This document shows, one piece after another, positions 1-10,394 of a stretch of DNA of 64,000 bases; the first letter of the stretch is position 1; the number at the start of each line of letters is the position of its first letter. The stretch is taken from positions 23,393,997 through 23,457,996 of the forward strand of contig OX155967.1 of NCBI GenBank assembly GCA_944548615.1, read 5' to 3'. The notes beneath the pieces were generated by a model. That model did not search any database, was not told the origin of the DNA, and worked only from the letters and a program-made list of their open reading frames with translations. The translations under genes and the position numbers were made by a program. Source of the DNA: Micropterix aruncella. Taxonomy: Eukaryota > Arthropoda > Insecta > Lepidoptera > Micropterigidae.

Positions 1-1385
1 TGTTTGTATCTTGTAGGTACTATTTTACTTATAATTTCATCGGTTAGAAACAAACTGTATATCTCCATAGGTGATTTGTTACGCAAGAGAGGAATAATAG
101 CACTATTAAGGGTACTCTCGTCGAAATCAATACCAACATCGTCAGATATATCAATCCATCCGTCCTCGTTGTTGATAATTTCTGGTATAGCTATTTGATT
201 TTCGCCTTCCAGTTCGTTTTCATTTTCACTTTCTTCCCCTTCATCTACTTCTATGTCACTTGATTCTGGGCTCTCAGTCGAAATGTCTGTATCTTCATCT
301 GCTTTATCATCATTGCTTCTAGCTTGAATAATACTTTCACTCTCTATATCATTTTCTGCTTGCTGTTCGCCGTAATCTTGCCTCACTTGTTCTTCTTCCT
401 GCTCCTGATGGTCATCTTCCTGCTCCTGGTGCCTTCCTCCTGCTCCAGGTGTACTTCTTTCTGCTTTTTGTGTTGATTTAGCTGTTCTATTTGCTGTTTT
501 GCTTGCTCTTTTTCTTGACGTTCTTCTTGCTGACTTTCTTGCCGTCGTTCTTGCTGCTTTGTTCGATGTTTTTTACGCTGTCCTGTATCTTTTTCTTGTT
601 GCTCTATTTGTGGTTCCTGTTGTTGTACGCCTAGATAGTCTTCTTGGTGCCCTTTTTGCTGTTCTTTTTGCATTTCTGGAGTGCGTTTTTCGTTTTCAGT
701 ATCCTTTCTATGTAAATTGTGTATATTACCATTTTCTATATTTTCATCTTCAAATGAGTGTACAAAGATATATTCATTATTTTTTATCTTCTGTTTTTCA
801 GGTTTAGTATAAATTAACGATGTTGTTTTTAATACTTCTTGCATATTTTCTTTTTTTTAACTGTACGGGTAATAAGGTTGATAATGAAATATTACTCAAG
901 ATATTACATTTGCTTGTTTCACCAAGAATATTCAACGAATCAGGGGAAGATACCCGGCTTCTGTTGTAATTATTCTCTCGTAGAAATTTTTGAGTTGGTG
1001 TGAGCACAATTGGGTTACACGAATCTTGTGGATTTTGTAGTTCCGCACTTCCGAGGACACTATAATGTTTACCAGTACCTGGACTAACAAACATTTGGTT
1101 TTCTTGTTTAGTCTGGTTACAGTTTTTTCTATACTTTTTAATAGGTGTAAAAATGTCGTTATCAGAATCACTGTCACTATCGTTTTTTGATATTGCAGTA
1201 GATGGGTTGAAAATTTGAATATTTTTTAAAATTTTAACTTTTTCCACAGGACTATTTCGGGTTGGAATAACCCTTTGCATAACTTTTCTATATTTTAATT
1301 GTTTCAGCTGTTCCGATTCACTGGACGAATCTGAATCATATAATGGGAGCCTCTTTCTGCATGATTTTCTGTTTGAACCCTCCAT
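1..1385 (-). mobile_element. piggyBac-like transposase, N-terminal part, frameshifted, cut by window edge
   Basis: Read on the minus strand, a start codon at 1385 opens a 193-codon frame (1385-804) rich in Ser/Asp/Glu. Reading shifts to a second, Gln/Glu/Lys-rich frame (844-383). It then returns to the first frame from about 380 to the window edge, where an acidic stretch is followed by 'SPMEIYSLFLTDEIISKIV'. An acidic low-complexity N-terminus followed by this kind of segment is what piggyBac-type (DDE_Tnp_1_7) transposases show at the start of their conserved domain. The catalytic aspartates would lie outside the window. At least two frame breaks suggest a dead copy. It sits upstream of exon 8 of receptor gene 1, probably in an intron. 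Family assignment is by motif resemblance only. Confidence 0.5.
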
Positions 1386-1849
1386 AATATAACAAACAAG
1401 CTACCTAATTTACACTTATAATAATATCGTAAAAATAGGAGCGCACCGGCGCGGACGGCAGCGTGCTTCCGTATCGAAACTAATGACATCACTAAGCCGA
1501 GACGCAAGGCGCCCGCGCCGCCCGCGCACCGCTCCGTGCGGCTGTGAGGTCTATAATTTTTGAGGCACTTCATACCTCACTCCGCACTGTACGTGATTCA
1601 ATTACATTCAGTGCGTATGCGGCCCGTTCAACCTCATTATTTATTAATTGGGCCGTTGGGATAGACTTCGTAAGGGAAGCAATATTATATATTTGTCTCT
1701 GTCATACGCAAAGAAATGTGAACATTGTCGCCCCCCGCACAGAGTGAAAGAGCGCGATTTTGACTGCCGCACCTGCGAGAAGTCTCGCATGTGGCTTTTT
1801 AGACCGCATAATGCATTGAACGTGTTAAACGGATTCTGTTTTATTTCAG
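1386..1849. other. Non-coding, with a GC-rich island at about 1436-1550
   Basis: The stretch between the transposase fragment and the receptor exon holds a CpG-rich block (about 1436-1550) in otherwise AT-rich DNA. It may be the 5' flank or terminal part of the minus-strand element. I could not find a convincing terminal inverted repeat with TTAA. The last 20 bases before 1850 form a pyrimidine-rich splice acceptor. Confidence 0.3.
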
Positions 1850-1938
1850 GGTTTAGAAATTGGAGATGCCCTTTATGAATGCAATTGGCATACATTCGAT
1901 AAAAGAAACAAAAATTTAATTTTGTTTATGTTGGCTCG
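1850..1938 (+). CDS. Odorant receptor gene 1, antepenultimate exon (exon 8 equivalent)
   Basis: The 89-nt exon follows an acceptor ending TTTCAG and precedes a GTGAGT donor. It encodes 'GLEIGDALYECNWHTFDKRN' and then a segment ending 'LILFMLA', with two bases of a split Arg codon. This is the conserved C-terminal part of insect odorant receptors (7tm_6), the intracellular loop before TM7 that helps build the ligand-gated cation channel with Orco. It has the same length and phase as the exon at 53847-53935 and differs at 4 of 30 residues. The earlier exons of this gene lie left of the window. Confidence 0.88.
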
Positions 1939-2117
1939 GTGAGTATCTACTTCAATATATTCAGATTCATGGTAATAATGGCTATAGAAATTTAAAGAAA
2001 TATGATTTTGCCTGTCCTAACCCTCCAGCATTATGCTATGTGTACAGTGTGCAGACATGCTAATTGGCATTTGTAAAAAACTCAGCAATATGGGATTTAC
2101 ATGTTATAAATAAGTTA

Positions 2118-3085
2118 CCGTAAAACGGGGCTACATTGATAGATTTAAAAATTCAAACTTTTATAATTTCCTGAAAAACAATCCAAAAAATATAAAAAAA
2201 TACTGATTTAGCAACTACATAAACAGATTGGGTAAGAATAGTTAAAAATAAAAAAAGATTAATATAGTTTTTAAAAATCTTGAAAAACATCGCTATCAAA
2301 CTGATACTTGAAATGGGGTCACTTTGATACCCCCAGTTTTTCAAAAGAAAAAACTTAGTTCATAGTATCCTAAGTGATATATGGATTTTTTTGTAATTTT
2401 GGGGCTACTTTGACTAAAGAGGTTACTTTGATAGTGGAAATATGATATAGGTACCATTTATTAAAGGTTGGTTATTTTAAATTAGAAACATATTCTAATC
2501 GGTCTCATTATTTATTGAAATAATTTTTATCAAAAATTAACAAAAGCAAAACGTTCGTACCATTTTCCATATGAAGAACCTGTGGACAAAAAAACACGGG
2601 GTCAGTTTGATAGCGCTAATATTTTGGGCAAGAGTATGGTACTAAAGATATAGGGGCGAGATTGATAACTATCAATGTCGCCCCGTATGCCATGTCAATT
2701 TAGCCCCGTTATATTAAATCGTTTATAATCTCGAAAACTAAGATTGAAGAAAAAACACACTACTTCTATATTGTTGGTGAAATACATATAATTAACATTA
2801 TATAATACCAATTTGATACAAATAGTACTTACGTCTGTAGCAAAGAAGTTATTTTGACCACTTTTTGTCGTCAAAATCAAACCGAATTTCACATTAATAT
2901 TTTCACAACAACTAGTGATGGTCTTGCGTCGATGCGATGAAAAAACATGGCCGATCTGTCAGTCTTGCCAACTTACGAAACAAAAATTGGCTGCGTTCAA
3001 TAACTTCAACGATATTTCGAAAAAACCATATTTTTTTTTGTATCATCAAAGTCGCCCCAGAAATCAAAGTCGCCCCGTTTTACGG
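2118..3085. mobile_element. Non-autonomous DNA transposon with TA target duplication, in an OR intron
   Basis: The left end reads TA then CCGTAAAACGGGGCTAC. The right end is its inverse, GCCCCGTTTTACGG, then TA (3086-3087). The body is 968 bp with no transposase ORF. Variants of GGGGC(T/G)A(C/A)TTTGAT and its complement recur inside (near 2314, 2400, 2601, 2653, 2684, 3054 and 3070), so the ends are followed by many subterminal copies. The TA duplication fits the Tc1/mariner-pogo superfamily. It lies in the intron between exons 8 and 9 of receptor gene 1. Confidence 0.7.
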
Positions 3086-3884
3086 TACCCAATTTGGCTG
3101 TGCATTCTAAAGGTTAAACTATGTAAATGGATATAATGGATTACTCACAAATGACTTAAGAGCCCCTATCAATTTCACAATGTGAAAATTGTAAATACAC
3201 ACTTTTTCAGGACGAATTTTACCATAACCATAAGATATATCTGATATTTTTTGTTGCACAGTCATACAACACCTATTTATCTAGTATCGAAATTTTATTT
3301 TCATAACAACTTCTTATAGATTAGGAAAATAAAATACACAACAATGGTTTTTTTCATGAGCACGAAACACAAAGTTTTTCAATTTGTTTTTTTGCTAACT
3401 GGCAGTGAATAACGTACTTGGCATATAGTATATTAGTAATTGTATGATTCAATTTATACTAATAAAAAATGTGTTTTACTTTGAATACACCTAGTAAAAT
3501 CGTGTGCAAAACGTTGTTTACTCATAAGAAAATGATAAAAATAATAATGAGATATAAACATTTTAAAAATTGAGGTACTTACCAACCCAGTATTTTTTAG
3601 ATTTTTAGTTAATTTCGTTGCAATTGCCTCGGGCGGCAAGGTTCGTTTCTCCGCTAAGCGCCAACAGGCGACGTTAATATTTGATTAAACTGTAAAGCAG
3701 AATTTAAATATTGTTATTGTAGCTTGTATATGAGATATTTCAACCAACATTTTACAATGTGATTTCAGCCCAACAAGACATCTATGTATCAATAAGCTGT
3801 AGCGACTACAACAGTTTTATGCATCCAAAATGATTATTTTTATTGTTGTTTTTTATTATGATTAATTATGTTTTCTTTCGATAG

Positions 3885-3951
3885 CTCACAGCAACCTCTC
3901 CAACTGACTGGGTACAAGTTCATTATTGTCCAATTGCCATTGTTCATCACG
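3885..3951 (+). CDS. Odorant receptor gene 1, penultimate exon (exon 9 equivalent)
   Basis: The 67-nt exon lies between an acceptor (TTTCGATAG) and a GTAAGT donor. Its first base completes the split Arg codon of the previous exon. It encodes 'SQQPLQLTGYKFIIVQLPLF' and ends in phase 0. The S-Q-x-P-L-x-L-T-x-x-K-F pattern is the hallmark of the region just before and into TM7 of lepidopteran odorant receptors. The protein sequence is identical to that of the exon at 63178-63244. Confidence 0.88.
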
Positions 3952-4530
3952 GTAAGTGTTTTATATTTAGACATAACAATATATTACACCTTTTGATTGA
4001 AGCAATAATTAATTATTGTTATATGTAAAAAGAACCTAGACTAAAATTGATATGACCATTGTACAAAAAAGGGGGTGATTGGTGCTGGAGAGTACGAGGG
4101 AGTTTGCATGACATTAAATAATAAAGTTCAGGAGAATGCATTATTAATAAAAAAAAACTTATTTGCTTACCTTTCATGCGTAAAATTTTAGTAATGTTTG
4201 CATGAACTTTCATTGTGTTTATTTAAGTGGCCAGTTCTGAAAACTTTTAGTAAGACTTATGTATTTGCAAGAATATTTAATAAACAGAAAACAACATAAC
4301 CTACAGGGTATACACATATTTCTTTTTATTATATATAAGTATATACCTATATTATGATTGTGAAATTATAATGGTCTACTTATTTCAAAACTTAAGTAAA
4401 TTTTGAAATTTTGTGAAGTCATTTATTTGTCTAATATTTTTGATGCTGTTTTCCTTAGAACAGGCCCTGCCTAATTAGGAGCGATATAAACTATGTTTTT
4501 AACAAAATATTTTCATTTTTTTTTGTATGA

Positions 4531-5813
4531 GAAGTATGGGTATTCTTGGACACACTTTTATTTTGGCCAAAAACTCACCAAAAAATTACTTTGTCTGAAA
4601 AATTTCCAAGCTTGGTTGTGTAGTACGAGAAAAACCTTTCTTTTGGTATAAGCAGTTTAATCAAACTGTTTCAAATTGTACACTTTTTATCAGTTGGCGC
4701 AAAACATCTGTTTTCGAGATTTTTAAAAATCTCGGGGAATTATTGGACAGTTTGTAAATCGATAGAAAATAAAAATTATTTATGGTAAACGTTTATTTGT
4801 GAATGGAAATGGAATAATAAATCATAGTTAATAAAATAAACTGAAAAATGGCTAGGAAATTATTCCGAATCGCAGGAAACATACGTGAAAATATTTGGGT
4901 ATGCTACGGTGCAACAAGTGAACACCTCGATCAGAAACGATGCGATGGGCTGTGTTTGGACGGTTCTCCTTCTTCGGCATTTTTTTCTTGCAAAGTTCTT
5001 CCAGACGGTATTTTGTTCTGCAGAGTCTTCGATTTGCCACAGCCTTTTTGCTTCTTTGCTGCTGGTATGTCGCCTTTCTCCTATAATATTTTCAGCTTCT
5101 TCTCGGCCTTATCACCATAATTTCTAGCATTGTCAGCCATAATTTCTGGCGATGTCAAAACGGCCGATTGTATTGGCTTATGGGTGGTTACAGACATTAA
5201 GTCAAACCATGGGGTTTGACTTATTGTTTGGAGTGCCAAATTTCAATGGACAAAAATTTTATCGGACCAAAAAACTATTAGAAATTGCCGAAAAACTAAT
5301 GCTGTGTTTATGTCGTCAAATGTCAAGAACTAAGTGTCTAATAATACCTCGACAAACGCACAGCGGCCCAATCAAGAGGCCAAGTGCGGGAAATAGCCCA
5401 GGAAAACTAACTAACTAACTAAATACCTCGACAAAAGTGTCCAATGATTCCCCAAACGCTCATTTTTACAAAATATGTAGCGTATAAGTATGCAAACTTC
5501 AAACAAAATTCTTTTCTGCGTCGGAGGCTGAAGGTTCCTTGAATATTATTAATATATTTACCTAAGTTGGTTCAACGAAAAAAGTGGTCAAAATAAACAA
5601 AATACTAAAAGCAAAAAAAAAACTAAGTATCGAATTTTTATTTGCTATGGCAGCGAGGTAATAGAGTGTGTACGCAGGTCGAATGCTCAATGGAAAATGA
5701 GCTTAGCATGAGACGACTCGATGACAGTTGGTTGAAACTGTTAAGCTTTAACAGGGAATAAAATATCGCTCTGTCCAACAATACCCCGTGTCCAAGAATA
5801 GCCCGACTTTCTC
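4531..5813. mobile_element. Degenerate non-autonomous pogo-like element
   Basis: The left end (about 4536-4555) carries GGGTATTCTTGGACAC. The right end (about 5787-5806) carries its near-exact inverse, GTGTCCAAGAATAGCCC. Inner motifs of the form GGGG...TTGGACA occur near both ends (about 4735, 5427 and 5770), like the subterminal repeats of the pogo element at 10045. No transposase can be read, and the small ORFs inside (4848-5127, 5152-5418) show no recognisable domain. The exact boundary and TA duplication are not clean, so this is an old copy. It lies in the last intron of receptor gene 1. Confidence 0.5.
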
Positions 5814-5898
5814 TAATATAATAAAATAAATTGAATAAATATAATGTGGCTGTTAAAATTCAGTTGCGTAAGTATATTTAATGTATTTTCATTTACAG

Positions 5899-5958
5899 AT
5901 TCTTTCTACGTCATGGTCGTACTTCTCTCTTCTGAGGACCACAATGATGAAAAACTAA
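5899..5958 (+). CDS. Odorant receptor gene 1, terminal exon with stop
   Basis: This exon is too short for ORF calling. It follows an ATTTACAG acceptor, keeps phase 0 from the exon ending at 3951, and encodes 'ILSTSWSYFSLLRTTMMKN' and a TAA stop at 5956-5958. S-x-S-Y-F-x-L-L-R is the standard C-terminus of insect odorant receptors (end of TM7). It closes receptor gene 1 and predicts what the missing last exon of gene 2 looks like. No canonical AATAAA is obvious in the next 100 bases; AATATA occurs near 6004. Confidence 0.88.
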   Translation: MLSTSWSYFSLLRTTMMKN

Positions 5959-6161
5959 AATAGCAGAGAAAACAAATTGTTTATGTGCTTTAATTATGTC
6001 TTGAAATATAATATCTAATTTGGCAAATAATTTTCAAAGAGTAATAATATAAGCACAAGCAAGTAGGATGTCACAAAATATAAGCTCATTGATATTATAG
6101 GAATGTTATATGCACAAGTATATTATCTGCCTATCAGTTTCTTACCTTCTTCTCTCCACAG

Positions 6162-6370
6162 ACAACTTCCTTTCCAAGATTTAACCGAATCGGAATTAAC
6201 CTTCTTCAGATGGGTGAGAATATACCCTTAGGACCGGAGAACTTCTTTCATGACAGTGCCCTTTGTGGATCACTCGATAATCTACTTCGAAAATTGCTGA
6301 AACTGATTCCGCATACTTTCAATACATATCACAAACTTGTCTGCCATACACTATCATTTCTCAATCATCG
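6162..6370 (+). other. Possible unassigned internal exon
   Basis: A pyrimidine-rich acceptor (TTCTCTCCACAG) at 6150-6161 is followed by an open frame of 70 codons. It runs through a Met at 6210 ('MGENIPLGPENFFHDSALCG') and includes 'LIPHTFNTYHKLVCH', ending at a CGGTGAGC donor; the frame itself stops at 6372. The composition looks protein-like, but I do not recognise it and cannot link it to a neighbouring exon. It could be an exon of an unrelated gene, a retrocopy fragment, or transposon debris. Confidence 0.25.
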
Positions 6371-6700
6371 GTGAGCAGCGCACTAGAATATTTTTGCAGA
6401 ATGTTTGCTTACAATTCATCTTCAGTCTGATCATGTGTCCAAGTATGATCATGTGTCCAAGTTTAGGGCTCAATTGAAAAAGATGCCCATATGCCAAACG
6501 AAAATGTTCACCTACTTTCGTTTCTTTTTGCATTCTCTCAAGATCTCATTGTCTTCTCCGTCCTATCTTATAGACCTCTTCGAACCATTTTCTTCCGGGC
6601 CTACAATTTCGTTTCGGCTATGGCAAAGATTTGAAAATCCCTTCCCACAGGGTGGATTTTCTTTTCTTTTTTTGCAGTTCATGCCGCTTGGCTTTGGAGG
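6371..6700. other. No recognisable gene
   Basis: AT-rich sequence with a short direct repeat (GATCATGTGTCCAAGT, about 6429-6461). A small open frame here has no recognisable domain. Confidence 0.3.
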
Positions 6701-7550
6701 GAGCTAATGAACCTGTTGCAGCACGGGTCAACACCCATCCGGCTGCCTCCACGCAGAAGGGATAGACAGGGTAGGATGCTGGCTTGCGGGCCAGTCTCGT
6801 CAACTTTCGGGCGCTCCTGGACGGTTTGCGCACTGTGCGGCGTCAGCCAACCGATTGTGCATTCCGATTGTGCAACTGCTCTTGAAAAGACCACTCGGCC
6901 ACCCGATCCCAGGTGAATAAGCCGGGCGGGCAAAGGATGCCCGCCCGGCTTGGTGTACACCATATCACCGCTTCGTAAGGGAGAGGACCGCGCAAGCGGC
7001 CTCGATCCTATAACCAGTCGGAGGTATCATGAAGGGTAATTCCAGACGGAGATATCCTTACAAACTGGTAGTCAGGGGCAAGGCTGCCCGCTGGGTACTG
7101 GTGCCTCGCCGTAAGGCGTTGGCCACTGACGGGCAGGTGACGTAACTAGACTGTGGATTGTTTTTCGACCTAAGTCTTCTGCGCTCACAACACGGGAGAC
7201 AGAACAATCTAATATTGTTAAAACTTCCGGAGGTGACGGGTTCGCCCGTTGTAGTCGGCAACTCTAGTTGCTTGGCTTTGGAATAGAATCCTTTAAAGCT
7301 CGGCTTAAACAACGCTTCCTCTCTCAGATATAGGTAATCAGTTCTTTCCTCTTTTTTTTCCGCGTCTCTCCTTTCCAATCTTAGTCCGTCTGGACATAAA
7401 TTAGTATTTTTAATTTCTTGTTAGCCTTTTAAAATTCTTGTATGTAAGTTCTATTATGCGCTCATTCATAAACTACAAAATGTTGCCAAGTGGCAATATT
7501 GTTAAAAATCTACGCTAATAAAGAGATTTTATTATTATTATTACTATTGT
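6701..7550 (+). mobile_element. GC-rich retroelement-like segment with strong hairpin and 3' tail
   Basis: From about 6701 to 7260 the base composition jumps to GC-rich, then fades into AT-rich DNA ending in ATAAAGAGATTTTATTATTATT (about 7517-7545), a typical LINE-type 3' tail. A perfect 13-bp stem (AGCCGGGCGGGCA / TGCCCGCCCGGCT) with a 5-nt loop lies at 6920-6950. No reverse transcriptase or other domain can be read. The likely identity is an untranslated or strongly deleted retroelement; this is inferred from composition and tail. Confidence 0.4.
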
Positions 7551-8049
7551 ATACTCGCACTAATGTTTTGGAAGAGAGCTGTTGACTTGTCGCAATAAAA
7601 ACTGACTTTTTAAATAAAACATCAGTTACTTATAATCATACTTTTATTTTAATCCTTTGTAACCTTACATTATAACATTAAAAGTGACAGTTTATTGTAT
7701 TAGTTGATTGATAGGCAAGGAGGCAGCCACTCTGGATTTCTTACTGTCTACTTTTCTACGTTAATGGAATTCACTTAATATAATTGTGTACTGTGTACAC
7801 TTAATATAATTCACTTAATATCTGTGGCTGAGCCATGAATAAAAAAAATGCATTCCATATATGCACACATACACATACATATATGTATACGAAAATAATA
7901 ATAAAACCAAAATATATTTAAAAAAAAAATCAAACTAAAATAATATACATTTATAAATCATTTACATATTGATATAACATTTACATACCTATAATAGTCA
8001 TTTAAAATTATCATGGTAAAAACTAAATACTAAGTAATAAATACTATCA
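7551..8049. other. No gene; AT-rich with small repeats
   Basis: Contains a direct repeat of a phrase around 'CACTTAATATAATT' (about 7774-7812) and an (AC/AT)n-rich patch near 7860-7890. Nothing coding is recognised. Confidence 0.4.
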
Positions 8050-9075
8050 TTCAAAATACAACAGTCAGCATATTCCCTAAACCGTCCCTACCCACCTCCA
8101 ACAACCAATCGGTTAAAGATTTTTTAAAAGTGGATGTGTTCTCACTACTTTTAATTGCTTCGGGAAGATTGTTGTACATTCTAGGGCCAATGAACGTGAA
8201 ATGGCGCTGGCCAAATGCTGTGTAAGTTCTTGGCACCATCATATCTCCAGTTTTTGTTGCTCTCGTCTTTCCAACTCGTTGATTATAAGGGGTCATTTTA
8301 TTTTTAGTGTATATTAGAGCCATGCGAATATAAAGCTGCCTTACAACCAAAACCTCGGACTGGATGTAAAGAGTGTCTGACGGAAATCGATACGGTTTAC
8401 GAGCGATTATTTTTAAAATACATTTTTGCGCTACTTCCAGAGGGTGTAGAGTGGACTTATTTAGGAGTTAGAATTAGAAGTATTACAATAACTTTTTGTC
8501 TTGAAATTTAAATACCGAACGAACTTATTTTGAATACTTTGTAGTCTGTTACTATGGACCTAATAATAGAGAGACCATAATGGAAAAGCAAACTTAAGGT
8601 GAGATCGAACAAACGCATTGTATAATAACTTTAATAGTAATGGCTCGGTGAATGGTTTTGACGCGCGAATTATGAAGCCAAGCATTTTACTCGATTTTTC
8701 GGCAATTGCTGCAATATATGACCGAAAGCTTAATCGATCATCTAAAATAACACCCAGGTCCTTAATAGAAGTACACGTCGCGATAGGAATGTCATCGATC
8801 TGATATGAGTAGTCAATCTTGTTTCTATTTCGCGTAAAGCTTATGTGGAAACATTTTCCTACAGCATTTTTATCCTGTTTTTGTTACAATATATTTTCTA
8901 AGACTATATCTATCCTCCTAAATGATAATATAATCGTTTACAAATTTAATTATGTTATATATCTTTAAGTCATCTGCATAAATCAGGAATTATGTATGTT
9001 TAAAGCATGCACCGATGTCGCGAACGTACAGAATAAAAAGTATAGGCCCTAAGTATGATCCAGAAGATATAAATG
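8050..9075 (-). mobile_element. LINE fragment (CR1/Jockey-like), C-terminal half of reverse transcriptase
   Basis: Minus-strand reading from 9075 gives a degraded RT: 'GPILFILYV', the catalytic 'YADDLKIYN', then 'SIKDLGVILDD' and finally an intact C-terminal frame (8350-8051) with 'FIGPRMYNNLPEAIK'. These blocks occur in this order in CR1/Jockey-type non-LTR retrotransposons. Several stops and indels separate them, and the 5' end is truncated just upstream of the RT active site. The fragment at 60210-60545 belongs to the same family. Confidence 0.75.
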
Positions 9076-9611
9076 AGAAGATATAAATAAAAAATAAATA
9101 ATAAAATGATTCCGATGTCTGGAAATGCTGACCCTTTCATGCATTTATGTAATAAAAGTCACCTGATTTGTCTATAAAAACTATCTTTTTAAATAATCAG
9201 AGCATGAACTCATACTTAACAAGGCAAGCAAGAATCATTTTCAATAAAATCGACTCCCCTAAAGAGGAAGAATCATTCACCAAAATTGTCAAAATTAGCC
9301 ATATTTTACTCAATTATTGAATTCTCAGAAAATAAATGTTAGGCAAAGAAATTTTCATCAATTTTCATGTATGTTATATTTATATAAAATATTTGTATAG
9401 ATACTTTGAACAATTATGAAAATATTATGACAACTATGAAAATAAAGAACTAGAACTAACCCAAAGAATGCCCAGGCAAAGAGGGTAGTTTTTATAACAT
9501 GTAAATCCTATTTATCTGCCATTTTTACGGACACCAATTGAAGTGTCGTAATATACATATACTGTTTAGAAAACAAGCTATCCAGCGAAATAACAGTTTC
9601 TAAGTAAATTT
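9076..9611. other. No recognisable gene
   Basis: AT-rich intergenic DNA. Short ORFs are absent, and I see no terminal repeats or domains. Confidence 0.4.
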
Positions 9612-10044
9612 GTTCAGGAACCTCTAATACCTAGTGAAAGTGTAAGCGTGCCTAGTGTTTTAAATTTAATGCTCGGCAACTATTTGTATGTCGACCATGT
9701 AGGCTTTCCTCATAACATTTGTAGAAATTTGCAAATTAATATAATATATTATTTTTAATATCGAAAATATATTATTTTTTTAAATAAGTTGTACGGTAAA
9801 ATAAAATTTTTTTTTTTATAAGTGGGGCATTGATTAGAAATTAGGCAACATGTGCTTCAATACGAAACCTTCAGGTTAATTGTAGTTTTCTAAGTATCTA
9901 ATAAATTAAAAACTTTTCAGACCTAACTATTATTAAATTCTTATCAAAGTTTTTAAGTGTCAATGATTATTTTATTTGCCGACTTCTGGCACAATATAAT
10001 ATACTACACAATTTTTATTGCAATTAAGTAATTATCCGATAGTA
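9612..10044 (+). repeat. Copy 1 of a duplicated block (second copy at 23816-24226)
   Basis: From 'TTCAGGAACCTCTAATACC' to 'AATTATCCGATAGTA' the sequence aligns closely with 23816-24226, with scattered substitutions and small indels. The second copy lies upstream of receptor gene 2 and continues past the point where this copy is interrupted by the pogo element (TA at 10043-10044). It may be a leftover upstream region of a former receptor copy, or simply a dispersed repeat. The sequence alone does not decide. Confidence 0.65.
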
Positions 10045-10394
10045 GGGGAGACCGGGGATGGTTTGGACACTTTTTGGGTTTTATTTTTTATCATTTTTTC
10101 TAAATATTTTACCTATTTGGATTTTATTCTAATGTTAAGAGTAGTCCTTTGGATTTATCTATTCATAATATAAACATTCCACTAGTAATATTTTTTCAGA
10201 AAAAGGCCGGAAATTAGAGGCACTACTTCTGTCCAAACTATCCCCGTGTATGGGGATACTTTGGACAGAACCTGGGGATGGTATGGACATGCAGTTAAGA
10301 GCACACAAACAGTGATTAAGTAACAGAAATCTTTTCAATTCGTGTAATTTCTATATATAAAAGTAGAAAAGTAGATAGTATATATTAAAACAAG

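Noticed and set aside
499..807. Plus-strand frame rich in Leu/Val/Phe
   Set aside because: It is the complement of the Gln/Glu/Lys-rich minus-strand transposase frame; composition explains the openness.
6618..6963. Overlapping frames in the GC-rich block on both strands
   Set aside because: Frames are open in several phases because of GC bias; none has a recognisable domain.
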